A DNA stretch of 64,000 bases, from contig NC_134398.1 of the NCBI RefSeq assembly GCF_050003625.1, positions 80,942,003 through 81,006,002 on the forward strand, read 5' to 3'. Below are positions 43,376-54,060 of this stretch, one piece after another. Below the pieces are notes generated by a model that worked only from the letters and a program-made list of their open reading frames with translations, made no database searches and was not told the origin of the DNA. The stretch is from Haematobia irritans. Its lineage: Eukaryota > Arthropoda > Insecta > Diptera > Muscidae. Each line of letters begins with the position of its first letter. Within the stretch, counting starts at the first letter, position 1. The position numbers were made by a program, and so were the translations under genes.

Positions 43376-45010
43376 GGAGAGAAAGAGCAAAGAGAACAAG
43401 AGAATGTGCATTTTTTCAACAACACGTGATGGAGAGATCAGTCTGTGGATGTAACTCGTAATGAGCGATTGGGTTTTTGTTTTTCGCGTTAATTGAAAAA
43501 TATGATTGGCGACATTCTGTCTGCTGCGTTCGAAATGTGTTCATAAATATTTTGAATACAAGGGTCGAACAAAATAAAGTGTGCAACAGGGAACTGCAAC
43601 CGGTGGCTTTTTTCGTATTGAAATCTTACCCACAAAATGCTGGTGGCAGTGATAAAGACACCAATTACCGTGCGATCTCTTACATTCATACAAATGTAAG
43701 AAAAAAACACCACCAGTATATACCCATGTTCGTTTGCAGTATTTTGCGGTGTTAAACCAATCGGCATCGTAGCAATGCTCGGTAAACAAAGAACGAGTGT
43801 GGTAGTATACATACACATAAGTGTGATTGCACTCAACAACAACTACCAACAGTTGGCATTAGCTTAAGAGAATTGAGAGAGTACCAAAGAAGAGAATACC
43901 AAACTGCTGAGATATGACCCGCTTGTTCGGCAAATAGCTATTGTCGCTTTTTCCCTGCTTATATAAGCACTCCACATGTGCAGGCGGTTATTTTGGTATA
44001 GAATAATGATTTCAAAAAGTACTAAAGACCCCTTTTCTAAATGCATATAATGCACCATTTCGTTTCACCCAATTCAGCACCATAAAGTAATCTATTAAAT
44101 AGTCGATAAACTATATTGGGCATTACCAGTTGAGGATGAAATCTATAAGCAAGACCCTGTTACTCTCACAGAAAAAAAAATGAGAGAAATTAAAAAAGTG
44201 ATCATTTAATTTCGGTATCTAAAAGTAATGTACGAAATAGTTTGCCGAGCAAAATTAAACAAAACACATAAGTATTTATGTTCTTAATTTGGTTTTGGTG
44301 CTTACGCGTAATGCATAGAAAGATATTATGCTTGTCCTAATCGTAAAGAGATGTTAAAGAACAAAAAAGCGAAGTATCGCTATAACACGTCAAATGATTT
44401 GTTCAGTTGTTCTCTTGGTTTCAATGCGTTTGGCTGAATATGGAGTGCTTATGGTGATTCAAAAGGAAAGAAATTCAAAAATGTAAGTTAAAAAATTAAT
44501 TATAATTCTATTACATATCTGTTGTATTTATGTATTTCATATTTATATTCTAATTTCAGAAGCGGCTTCTACATTTCCTAGCAGCAATGGACCTAGAACC
44601 TAGGAGAAGGACCAATTTAATAGTAAAACCGTCTTTACACCAACATTAACACCTTTTCTTTTTATTTGTATAATCTTGACGTAATTTTGTTATTTATATA
44701 TTAAAAAACTATTTAATAAAAAAGCCTTGATTAAAAACAATAAAATTAATTTTCAGAATAAACCAGCAAATTGGGTATAGATGTAAAGTGCTTATTTGGC
44801 TACCACATATTCACCACCCTTTTCTGTCAGTAACTTTCAGCTACCAAATGGGGGGTTATCGATAATGCAGAGAATAGTCTATTGGTTATTTTGAGCGACA
44901 TCTCCTTGTTAAATTCTCCGCTCAAATACAAGGGCGGTAGTCAGGATTATAACTAGGGCTGTTTACGAATAGGTAGCCATATAAGTAAGCATTAACTACT
45001 TACCCGAACA
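43376..45010. other. Unclassified DNA
   Basis: Overlapping frames on both strands (43477-43849) have no motif. A TTATATAAGC stretch at 43959-43968 and splice-like signals (ATGTAAGTT near 44481, TTTCAG near 44556-44561) are visible but unsupported by a reading frame. Confidence 0.25.
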
Positions 45011-45014
45011 AGCG

Positions 45015-45165
45015 GGTCACGACTGAAATCATACTCACGCACACTCACGCAATATATTTTTTGGTAGGACTCACGCACACTCACGAAAATAAAATTTGTA
45101 CTCACGCACACTCACGCTCGAAAACGTCGTGACTCACGAAAAATATCGTGACTCACGAATAATTT
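45015..45165 (+). repeat. TCACG minisatellite
   Basis: ACTCACGCACACTCACG occurs three times at spacings near 30-36 bp, followed by GACTCACGAA repeats. Related to 36480-37140. Confidence 0.75.
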
Positions 45166-45233
45166 TATGATTAATTGACCTTACCGAAGTGTCTGAAAAC
45201 ATGAGCATTATTAAAATCGAGAGTTTTATTAAA

Positions 45234-45597
45234 AGGCCGGTATGCACCTCTAGCGAAAAATTTCATTCCCATAAGAAATGCATTGCTATTTATGCTAACG
45301 AAATTTTCGGTAGCGTTCAATTTCGTAAGCTGGTACGCACCTCTAATGAAAATAACAGGGTTGTCAAAAGCATATTTTGGCAGCAATCATTTAATTTATT
45401 ACTATCATTGTGTGCGTAAAAGTTTTAAAAGGTGTGTAAATAATAAACAATTTATTTGAGGAATATTTGGAACATATATTAACAATTTTTAAAAGCGATT
45501 AGCTGGTTTAAAATTTGTGTACACAGCCCTGTTTTTTTTTTGTAGACTTAAATAAATTTTTGCTACCGAAAATTTCGCTAGAGGTACATACCGGCCT
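45234..45597. mobile_element. TIR MITE, 364 bp
   Basis: AGGCCGGTATGCACCTCTAG at the left pairs with CTAGAGGTACATACCGGCCT at the right, extending about 30 bp. The left arm partly repeats near 45330 (GCTGGTACGCACCTCTAAT). Non-coding. Confidence 0.8.
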
Positions 45598-45949
45598 AAA
45601 CTTTTAACATCCCAGGTGTCACTACCCTGCCAATATTTTTTGAATTTGGGGGCGCTTCTGAGAATCCCCACTACGTCGAAAACAATCATATACGACTCAA
45701 AAACTCGTCGGAAAAGCGCCGTCACTATTGAGAAGTTGTACCACGCCAAGTTACTACGAAAAAGTAAAAGGTAACCAATTTGAGTGATTGTTGTATTACG
45801 TTTTTTTTTTCGAGAGACCAACACTCATACTAACAACCATCGACAGTCGTCGGTTGCCTTGGGAATTAATTTTTGAAATTCATTTTACCAAATAGTGTTG
45901 CGGTAGATCGCAGCCGTTCTCTGGTGTGCAACAACGTATGGCCATGCGG

Positions 45950-46308
45950 TAGGTTAGGTTAGGTTAGGTTAGGTTATGTGGCAGCCCAATGTATCAGGCT
46001 CACTTAGACTATTCAGTCCATTGTGATACCACAGTGGTGAACTTCTCTCTTATCACTGAGTGCTGCCCGATTCCATGTTAAGCTCAATGATAAGGGACCT
46101 CCTTTTATAGCCGAGTCCGAACGGCGTTCCACATTCCAGTGAAACCACTTAGAGAAGCTTTGAAACCCTCAGAAATGTCACCAGCATTACTGAGGTGGGA
46201 TAATCCACCGCTGAAAAACTTTTTGGTGTTCGGTCGTAGCAGGAATCGAACCCACGACCTTGTGTATGCAAGGCGGGCATGCTAACCATTGCACCACGGT
46301 GGCTCCCG
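45950..46308 (-). mobile_element. tRNA-derived SINE with LINE A tail
   Basis: Read on the minus strand. Head (46308-46231): GGGAGCCACCGTGGTGCAAT with an A-box-like TGGTGCAATGG, and B box GGGTTCGATTCC. Body of about 200 bp. 3' block (46033-45950): GTGGTATCACAATGGACTGA, then GTGAGCCTGA, GGGCTGCCAC and (TAACC)4. The 3' block matches the LINE A ends at 6728-6805, 13106-13183 and 33490-33414. A CGGTA repeat on both sides may be the target duplication. It would be transcribed by Pol III and copied by the LINE A enzyme (inference). Confidence 0.85.
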
Positions 46309-46364
46309 GTAAAGGAATGCATTTGGAATTACCTGTGTTTGTGTTTTGCGGTTTTGTAAACATA

Positions 46365-48719
46365 CACTGATAGAAAAATGTTTCGTACTATTAACGAACG
46401 GGCTTCGTTGATTATTTTTCGTTAATATTACGAAATTTTTCGTTATAAGAACGAAAGTGATCGTTAATAGAATGAAATCAATCGTTAAAAGACAATTTTG
46501 TGTTTTGGTTTTTCGTTATATTAATGAAACACGTTTCGTTAATATTACGAATATTAACTTTTTATTTTTTCAAGAATTAGAATAAAAACATTTTCCAAGA
46601 TGAACTTATTACAATCATTTGCACATAGAGAGTAACTTTTGGAAACTTTTAGCCCTTAAAACAGTCTTTTTATATACTCCAAACTGGAATTGAAAATTTC
46701 ATTTATAAAACGAAAGCGATCGTTAATATAATGATATGGATCGTTAAAACATAAATTTTAAATTGATATATTTCGTCATATTAATGAAATGTGTTCGTTA
46801 ATAATACGAAAGGGAGTTTGAGTATTTCTGCCTCTCCTTACTCTCTCTCTCTCCATACTCTCTCTAATACGTCTGTAGCGTCTATGTAATTTGTACATAT
46901 ACATGTAAACATGGCAACAACCACATGTTTGCGTGTTCATGTTGAAAAACAAACGGTAGAACTGAAAACTTTTCTGATGGGCAAACCTTAACAACATTTA
47001 CGTTCCTTTCGCTGAAGAGTGCACAGGCTCATTAAAGTTTCGTTGTGAATAATAAACATAGATGATAGGTGAGTTAAATTTGTGTTTTTTGTATGTTATA
47101 TTCGCAAGAAATTTAGTGTAAATTTTTAATCTTTAGTGAAAATTCCCCGGGAGAGTGAACTTTCAGATGAAGAAGGCGGAATATTTACCGTAATGAACCT
47201 TGGTTGCAAAAACATTGGATAAATTGACACGGCGATACGATTATCATTTTTGGTCTTATAAATAAGAGGCTAATTTTTTTAAGCGAAAGTCACAATATAT
47301 GATTATTAAATTACTTAATTTATCAATAAATATTATTTCCTACTGTATATAAATCATATTTCAAAGATTTTAACAAAAAATAATACACTACCAATGACTA
47401 CCCTCAAATGCAATAATTGGTTGGATTTCATTAATAAAGGGTGATTTGTTAAGAGCTTGATAACTTTTTTAAAAAAAAAAACGCATAAAATTTGCAAAAT
47501 CTCATCGGTTCTTTATTTGAAACGTTAGATTGGTCCATGACATTTACTTTTTGAAGATAATTTCATTTAAATGTTGACCGCGGCTGCGTCTTAGGTGGTC
47601 CATTCGGAAAGTCCAATTTTGGGCAACTTTTTCGAGCATTTCGGCCGGAATAGCCCGAATTTCTTCGGAAATGTTGTCTTCCAAAGCTGGAAGAGTTGCT
47701 GGCTTATTTCTGTAGACTTTAGACTTGACGTAGCCCCACAAAAAATAGTCTAAAGGCGTCAAATCGCATGATCTTGGTGGCCAACTTACCGGTCCATTTC
47801 TTGAGATGAATTGTTCTCCGAAGTTTTCCCTCAAAATGGCCATAGAATCGCGAGCTGTGTGGCATGTAGCGCCATCTTGTTGAAACCACATGTCAACCAA
47901 GTTCAGTTCTTCCATTTTTGGCAACAAAAAATTTGTTAGCATCGAACGATAGCGATCGCCATTCACCGTAACGTTGCGTCCAACAGCATCTTTGAAAAAA
48001 TACGGTCCAATGATTCCACCAGCGTACAAACCACACCAAACAGTGCATTTTTCGGGATGCATGGGCAGTTCTTGAACGGCTTCTGGTTGCTCTTCACTCC
48101 AAATGCGGCAATTTTGCTTATTTACGTAGCCATTCAACCAGAAATGAGCCTCATCGCTGAACAAAATTTGTCGATAAAAAAGCGGATTTTCTGCCACTGA
48201 TTTTGGTAATAAAATTCAATGATTTGCAAGCGTTGCTCGTTAGTAAGTCTATTCATGATGAAATGTCAAAGCATACTGAGCATCTTTCTCTTTGACACCA
48301 TGTCTGAAATCCCACGTGATCTGTCAAATACTAATGCATGAAAATCCTAACCTCAAAAGAATCACCCTTTATAACGTGTGTGTTCATTTATACAACGTTC
48401 GCCTTTCACTCATACAATGAAAAAACTGGGTTCATACAATGAATGATTTTCATTCATACAACGTATAAGCTGCATCCATACAATGAATAAATGTTATTCA
48501 TACAAAGAATAATATTCGTTAATACAACGAAAAGGCTACGTAACAGCAACGTAATTATTCGTTAATACTACGAAATGTATTCCATAAAGGGTTTCGTAAA
48601 TATAATGTAAAATTACGTAGTTATAACAAAATGTTACGTTGGCTGGCTTTTAATGAAGAATTTCGTTAATACAACGTAGAAATTCATCGTATTAAATAAC
48701 GAAACGTTTTCTACTAGTG
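46365..48719. mobile_element. TIR element with TTCGTTAATA word arrays, split by transposon copy 2
   Basis: Ends CACTGATAGAAAAATGTTTC and GAAACGTTTTCTACTAGTG are complementary, with TA on each side (46363-46364, 48720-48721). Without the transposon it is about 1420 bp. The inside is an array of quasi-palindromes such as TTTCGTTAATATTACGAA and CATACAATGAAT. No transposase. A lone similar end is at 55674-55690. Confidence 0.8.
47437..48369 (-). mobile_element. DDD transposon, copy 2, 933 bp, internal deletion
   Basis: The same ends and TA duplication (47435-47436, 48370-48371) as the full element. It lacks the bases equivalent to 26198-26570 (373 bp); the junction shares CA. The deletion shifts the frame: 20 N-terminal residues, then a different frame. 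The remaining catalytic frame (48197-47544) keeps all three Asp but has no ATG or DNA-binding part. One change, Ile to Leu, at residue 313 equivalent. Non-autonomous. Confidence 0.9.
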
Positions 48720-48897
48720 TAGAACACAATCTAAACTTATTAAAGGTAAGCAATTGTGAAATGTGAATACAGTTTCCATTGCAGCCTGTTAATATTAAAC
48801 AGACTAAAATAATATATTTTTTTTTCACTTCCTTTAGTGATCAATTTTATTTCGTCAAATTGGGCAATCCATCATTTTAATAAAAAATCATCAAGTA

Positions 48898-49831
48898 AAG
48901 GGTGATTTGTTAAGAGCTTGATAACTTTTTTTAAAAAAAAAACGCATAAAATTTGCAAAATCTCATCGGTTCTTTATTTGAAACGTTAGATTGGTCCATG
49001 ACATTTACTTTTTGAAGATAATTTCATTTAAATGTTGACCGCGGCTGCGTCTTAGGTGGTCCATTCGGAAAGTCCAATTTTGGGCAACTTTTTCGAGCAT
49101 TTCGGCCGGAATAGCCCGAATTTCTTCGGAAATGTTGTCTTCCAAAGCTGGAATAGTTGCTGGCTTATTTCTGTAGACTTTAGACTTGACGTAGCCCCAC
49201 AAAAAATAGTCTAAAGGCGTCAAATCGCATGATCTTGGTGGCCAACTTACCGGTCCATTTCTTGAGATGAATTGTTCTCCGAAGTTTTCCCTCAAAATGG
49301 CCATAGAATCGCGAGCTGTGTGGCATGTAGCGCCATCTTGTTGAAACCACATGTCAACCAAGTTCAGTTCTTCCATTTTTGGCAACAAAAAGTTTGTTAG
49401 CATCGAACGATAGCGATCGCCATTCACCGTAACGTTGCGTCCAACAGCATCTTTGAAAAAATACGGTCCAATGATTCCACCAGCGTACAAACCACACCAA
49501 ACAGTGCATTTTTCGGGATGCATGGGCAGTTCTTGAACGGCTTCTGGTTGCTCTTCACTCCAAATGCGGCAATTTTGCTTATTTACGTAGCCATTCAACC
49601 AGAAATGAGCCTCATCGCTGAACAAAATTTGTCGATAAAAAAGCGGATTTTCTGCCAACTTTTCTAGGGCCCATTCACTGAAAATTCGACGTTGTGGCTC
49701 GTTAGTAAGTCTATTCATGATGAAATGTCAAAGCATACTGAGCATCTTTCTCTTTGACACCATGTCTGAAATCCCACGTGATCTGTCAAATACTAATGCA
49801 TGAAAATCCTAACCTCAAAAGAATCACCCTT
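48898..49831 (-). mobile_element. DDD transposon, copy 3, 934 bp, in-frame deletion
   Basis: Same ends, TA duplication at 48896-48897 and 49832-49833. It lacks the bases equivalent to 26239-26610 (372 bp), with GC at the junction. It lies 528 bp from copy 2 but has a different breakpoint, so it is not a local duplication of it. Confidence 0.9.
49005..49718 (-). CDS. 237-aa transposase derivative without DNA-binding domain
   Basis: The frame begins with the same seven residues as the full protein (MNRLTNE) and jumps to residue 132 (PQRRIFSEWALEKL). Residues 8-131, which hold both helix-turn-helix motifs, are gone, while the whole catalytic core remains with its three Asp (now residues 35, 128 and 165). 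The original start codon, 5' UTR and stop are kept. Such a protein could not be expected to bind the element's ends alone, but might still join with full-length enzyme; in other transposon families truncated transposases act as inhibitors. That role is inference only. The same derivative is encoded at 60984-61697. Confidence 0.8.
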   Translation of the reverse strand: MNRLTNEPQRRIFSEWALEKLAENPLFYRQILFSDEAHFWLNGYVNKQNCRIWSEEQPEAVQELPMHPEKCTVWCGLYAGGIIGPYFFKDAVGRNVTVNGDRYRSMLTNFLLPKMEELNLVDMWFQQDGATCHTARDSMAILRENFGEQFISRNGPVSWPPRSCDLTPLDYFLWGYVKSKVYRNKPATIPALEDNISEEIRAIPAEMLEKVAQNWTFRMDHLRRSRGQHLNEIIFKK

Positions 49832-49833
49832 TA

Positions 49834-50323
49834 TAAGAATAGTTTTGCAATCAAAAGGTGTGTTATCGTATTAATCTTTTAAAGATTTTCCAATTGATAA
49901 TTGTTGATAAAAACGAGCTCGAGGTATTTATTTTAATAAAATTGTAAACTTTTTTTACTCCTAGTTTTCTTAAAACTAAGAGCGGTATGGGTTCGTTGGA
50001 AGATTCACCTTAAAGTTGCGAAGTAGCGTTGGCATTAAATTGCATTTTTGTTTTACCTGTGTTTTCAGTTTGAACCCAAGTGGAGAGCAGCATATCTGAT
50101 ATATAACCTAATGAGCAGCAATATAATCCCAAAGGTAAAACATTTCTTTCTTTTGGATTTAAAAATATGAAAAATATCCGAAAATAATAAAAATATGTAT
50201 TTTCCATTTATATTTTTTATTTTCAGAATTTACAAAGCATCATCAATATGGAATAATACCAAATGTTACATTGCTTTGCTATTATTTTTATCTCTGATTT
50301 CAATGTGTGGAAATTGTCTAAAG
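49834..50323. other. Nothing recognised
   Basis: A GGTAAAAC and TTTTCAG pair at 50133-50226 resembles intron borders, but there is no frame to support an exon. Confidence 0.3.
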
Positions 50324-50671
50324 CACGGTTGAAAAAGACTGTTTGTCATATGTTTGGCTATAAACATTATATGTTTGGAACACAAATTTTTAAACACAAT
50401 ATTTTTGAGTGCAAGCATATAATGTTCATAAACTAGCATAACATGTTTGGGACATATATGTTAATATGTTAGAACATATTATGTTTGGGACATAAAATGT
50501 TTTTAAATATAATATGCTTGGATGCAAACATATATTAATTTAGAAATAGCCTATAAACATATATGTGTTTAGTAGCTTGGAGCGCTATTTAACTGGGAGC
50601 GATATTGAATTAAGTTGGTGGTTGTTGCTTGTTATTACAAAATTAACATTTTATTTTTCCTTGGGCAATTG

Positions 50672-50745
50672 ATCAGCTACTTCTTTGATCCTTACAAACT
50701 GTGTGGTCCGCTGTTCGAATCCCCGTCCGGCAAAAGGTAAAATTA
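50672..50745 (+). repeat. tRNA-like module, class I (element V copy 1)
   Basis: B box TGTTCGAATCCCC is good. The A-box side has decayed. It is followed by the class I tail (ATTTCTTCTACAATGTTTGT, AAAGGTGCTAAGAACTAAAA). Confidence 0.55.
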
Positions 50746-50892
50746 AAATAAAAAAAATCATAAAATTGAATAATTTCTTCTACAATGTTTGTATTACAGA
50801 AAAAGGTGCTAAGAACTAAAAAATCTCGTGAAAGTGAGAAAGATGTCGGGGAATATACAATTGGGCAGAAACAAAATTTTGAGCATTCAGGT

Positions 50893-50980
50893 CGAAAACC
50901 TATGTTGTTAGCACCTATATTACCTGTTTATTTTCATAATTCATTATTATTGTAAATATATAAATAAATAAATAAAATTT
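50893..50980 (+). mobile_element. Very short LINE 3' insertion with target duplication
   Basis: About 75 bp ending (ATAAATAAATAAATA) are flanked by AAAATTTTGAGCA on both sides, a 13-bp target duplication typical of target-primed reverse transcription. The same insertion is in the other element V copy (63440-63530). Confidence 0.8.
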
Positions 50981-51300
50981 TGAGCACAATATTGTTTGGG
51001 AGAATTTTTTTTAAGCATATAATATTTTTGGGTGCAAAATGCTTCCAAACATATTATATGGTCACATAATAACATATTGTTTTTTGGAAGACAACATTAT
51101 TGAATTTGGATGCAAAAATACAAAATGTTTGGAACTTAGACTACCCAAACATATATTGTTTAGACCAATATGCTTTCAAACATATTATATATTAGTAGAG
51201 ATCAAACATATAAATGTTTGGGCAATACCCAAAAATGTATATGCTTGAAGCAAAATATGTTTGGGAGTATATGTTACAGAAGCGATTTTTTGTAAGAGTG

Positions 51301-51866
51301 AGGAAGTTTTACTAAAATTAAATTAAAGGCAAATGAAGATTATAACTAAGGAACTAAGAATCCAGGTAATATTTAACCAAATTAACTTTTAATTGAACAA
51401 AAATTAGTTCTAAATATTCTGTTTACTTTCAGAAAAACTTATTTAGCTTACAAAAATGTTCCATGTTCACCGTCCAAAGATACCATTTTACTTTTGAAAC
51501 ATGTTTGAGGTGATCATATTCCTTCTCTTGGTGTTCAAATTCCAAAAATAATTGAAATATTAAATATTTTTTTTTGCAACAGTGTGTACGCATGTATACT
51601 TTGCAAAATACTTAACAAAATATATTTTAAAATCCTATTGTCAAAACACTTTCTTGACATACTGTATTTTCTTTTATTTCAAATAAAACTAAATAAGATT
51701 ACAGTTCAATAACAAAATTAATTGATTTCGTGACAAAAGTCAATTGAATTTTCAATTGAAAATCGTGTTGGTTTTCAATTAAAATGGGCGATTGAAGAAA
51801 ATTTTTCCACAAATCTACCGAATTAAAACAATCCCTAATAAAATTGACAAACAAAATTTTCTTCTG
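51301..51866. other. Unclassified; lone MITE arm and AATTGA words
   Basis: 51493-51537 is a right arm of the MITE seen at 37698-37947. 51710-51800 carries CAATTGAATTTTCAATTG words. Confidence 0.5.
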
Positions 51867-52028
51867 TTGGTTAAGCTACTCCTGTAGTTTAGTCAACGCA
51901 TGGTTTTAAGCTGAAATCAAAACAACTATAAAAATATAATTTCTATAGAAAATTGTATCCAAATGTTAATTCTTATTGCTTTGATTTCAGCCCATGCGTT
52001 GACTAAACTATAAGACTGCTTAACCAAC
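51867..52028. mobile_element. Foldback MITE
   Basis: TTGGTTAAGCTACTCCTGTA, TTTAGTCAACGCATGG and GCTGAAATCAAA at the left pair with the complementary right arm ending GCTTAACCAA. Its centre holds a TTTCTATAGAAA word. The ends resemble repeat Y (GTAGCTTAACCAACA). Confidence 0.75.
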
Positions 52029-52240
52029 AAAGAGAAAATTTTGTCAGAATTTTATTCCTATAGAAAATTTTGTCAAAATACTTTTCCTATATAAAATTTT
52101 ATTTCTATAGAAAATTTTGTCAAAATTTTATTTCTATGGAAAAATTTGTCAAAATTTTATTGCTAGAGAAAATTTTGCCAAAATTTTATTTCTATAGAAA
52201 ATTTGTCTATAGAAATTCTATATACATTTTATCTCTACCA
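52029..52240 (-). repeat. 29-bp CTATAG units outside a HINE
   Basis: Roughly six units of the HINE 29-bp repeat, reverse orientation, without HINE ends. May be a HINE relic. Confidence 0.65.
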
Positions 52241-52302
52241 ATATACCAAACAGTAAAAAATCTACCGTTTTTGGTATAATTCTACCAATTTTGGCAACCG
52301 TG

Positions 52303-52340
52303 TTACGCAGTCGCCTGACCTAAATCCCATAGAGAACTAT
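52303..52340 (+). pseudogene. Tc1 transposase scrap
   Basis: Reads QSPDLNPIENY, the Tc1 region around the catalytic Glu. Nothing else of the gene is seen. Confidence 0.5.
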
Positions 52341-52380
52341 CTTCTTCTACTATATAAAAATAAGTCGTGTTTTCCTTCCT

Positions 52381-52640
52381 GATGCAATAACTCCGATTTC
52401 CACGGTTTCGTTGGAAAGGTCTCGGGATCCGTGAGGTTTATAGCAAAGAAAATTCAAGAAAAGTTTCAACGGAAAAGCGGGAAAATCATTTTTATATACA
52501 GCGCCATCTCTGATGCAACTCCAGAACGCACGAACCGATTTCCAGGGGTTTGCATTCGTTGGAAAACTCTCGGGCTCTGTGAAGTTTATAGCAAAGATAA
52601 TTCAAGAAAATTTCAACGGAAATGCTGAAAATCTTTTTTT
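52381..52640 (+). repeat. Two ~130-bp tandem units
   Basis: GATGCAAYAACTCC-like starts at 52381 and 52511; both contain TTCGTTGGAAA, CTCGGG, GTTTATAGCAAAG and TTTCAACGGAAA. Unclassified; the two overlapping plus frames reflect the repeat. Confidence 0.7.
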
Positions 52641-52737
52641 ACATACAGCGCACTTTACAAAAATTTATAATTTGAATTCATCGCAGTTGCTTTTGTTATA
52701 AAATAATTTTATTTTTTAACATGAAAAATGTTCGAAG

Positions 52738-54060
52738 AACGTAGAGGGTAATCATGTGGTGAAAATTTTTCAAAATTGGGCCAGTTTTCCAAAATTGGGC
52801 AAAAGTTCTCCGATTTGGGTGAAATTTCCAAGGAAGGTTAGGGGTGATGTCTAGACAAAGACCAGCTACTTTATTTTTCGATGGGAAGGTCCCCCTTCCA
52901 TCCAAATATTAAAAAATCCTTGCCTGACTTTTTGAAAATTGGAACAATATTATCCGATTTGCTTGAAATTTTCAGGGAAAGTTGAAGGAGGCATCTAGCT
53001 ACTTTATTTTTCGATATTTGGTCGAGGAGGGGGCCTCCTCTTAGTCCCACTTTTTTAAAGTACAGTGAAAAAACTAAAATTTGTCGACTTACAGAAATTT
53101 TACGGAGAACTTGGGAGAGATTATGAAATTTATATGAGGTACATATATGATTTTTTAATATTTGGATGGGAAGGTCCCCCTTCCATCCAAATATTAAAAA
53201 ATCCTTGCCTGACTTTTTGAAAATTGGAACAATATTATCCGATTTGCTTGAAATTTTCAGGGAAGGTTGAAGGAGGCATCTAGCTACTTTATTTTTCGAT
53301 ATTTGGTCGAGGAGAGGGCCTCCTCTTAGTCCCACTTTTTTAAAGTACAGTGAAAAAACTAAAATTTGTCGACTTACAGAAATTTTACGGAGAACTTGGG
53401 AGAGATTATGAAATTTATATGAGGTACATATATGATTTTGTAATATTTGGTCGGGAAAAAATAAAAGGGCACAGGGAGACCTCCTTTCTCCTCAGGTCCA
53501 TACCGTGAAACAATTAAACTTTTCCAATTTACTTGAAATTTACAAAGGCTGTAGGGGAAGGTTATGAAATCAATATGGTGTACTTGATTTTTGGGTATTT
53601 GGAAGGGAACCTTCTCTTTGTCCTACACTATGAAACTTGAAGGAAAGTTTACAGATTTTGTAGGAATTCGCAGAGAAAAATAACAAAAAAAATAAAGCAA
53701 TATCTATCTTGAAATATCTTGAAATTGGGAGAAGATGATTAAATTTATACAGGGTACATGATTTTTCGATGTCTGGTTGGATATGGGGAATAGTGAAGTT
53801 GGGTAGTTTGTGAAATGAATATAGGGTACGTGAATTTACGAATCTGGTTGGGGAGGAGCAAAGGAGGGTGGTTCCCTTTTGTCCGATTTTTTGAAAATAG
53901 AAAGTATAGGACTGTTGATAAATGGGAACTCTGTACATAATTTTATGATTTTTCCACAGGTTCCTGCCAGGCTTTTTTAAGTAAAAAACTTAAATTTACA
54001 TGAAGTTGACAAGCAACGTAGAGGGTGCTTCATTTTCCGGTATATGTTTGGGAAAAGCAT
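52738..54060. repeat. Satellite-like region with a 285-bp higher-order repeat
   Basis: 52881-53165 is repeated almost exactly at 53166-53450 (285 bp). Each 285-bp unit contains two diverged ~140-bp halves (GAAATTTTCAGGGAA and GAAATTTTACGGAGAA). Further, more decayed monomers extend either side. 285 is divisible by three, so a minus frame (53335-52871) stays open with a repeated peptide; not a gene. Confidence 0.8.

Larger units (their letters stand above)
50324..51300. mobile_element. Element V, copy 1 (ATATGTTTGG word family)
   Basis: Starts CACGGTTGAAAAAGACTG and ends CAGAAGCGATTTTTTGTAAG AGTG, a weak inverted pair. Both arms are built from ATATGTTTGG/CCAAACATAT words in both directions. 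The middle holds a class I tRNA-like module and a small LINE scrap. The second full copy is 62899-63857. No protein is encoded. Confidence 0.75.

Noticed and set aside
43957..43995. TATA-box core promoter (GCTTATATAAGC)
   Set aside because: The motif is present, but AT-rich DNA gives many such matches and there is no supported downstream gene.
44481..44561. Intron with GTAAGT and TTTCAG borders
   Set aside because: No reading frame or recognisable protein on either side; similar signals occur by chance near 47050, 50133 and 51370.
45950..45976. (TTAGG)n-like tract, the insect telomere repeat
   Set aside because: Only about four units, and it is the (TAACC)n tail of a SINE whose 3' end matches LINE A; flies do not use TTAGG telomeres.
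47544..48197. 217-aa transposase frame of copy 2 as a separate gene
   Set aside because: It begins at a GTG inside a frameshifting deletion; there is no ATG and no link to the original start.
46365..48721. Reading 46365-49831 as one large autonomous transposon with the DDD transposase as its own gene
   Set aside because: The transposase block has its own ends and TA duplications in both cases and occurs alone elsewhere; the surrounding element has different TIRs.
48898..49831. Copies 2 and 3 (528 bp apart) as a local duplication
   Set aside because: Their internal deletions have different breakpoints and their flanks differ; copy 3 shares its deletion with the distant copy 4.
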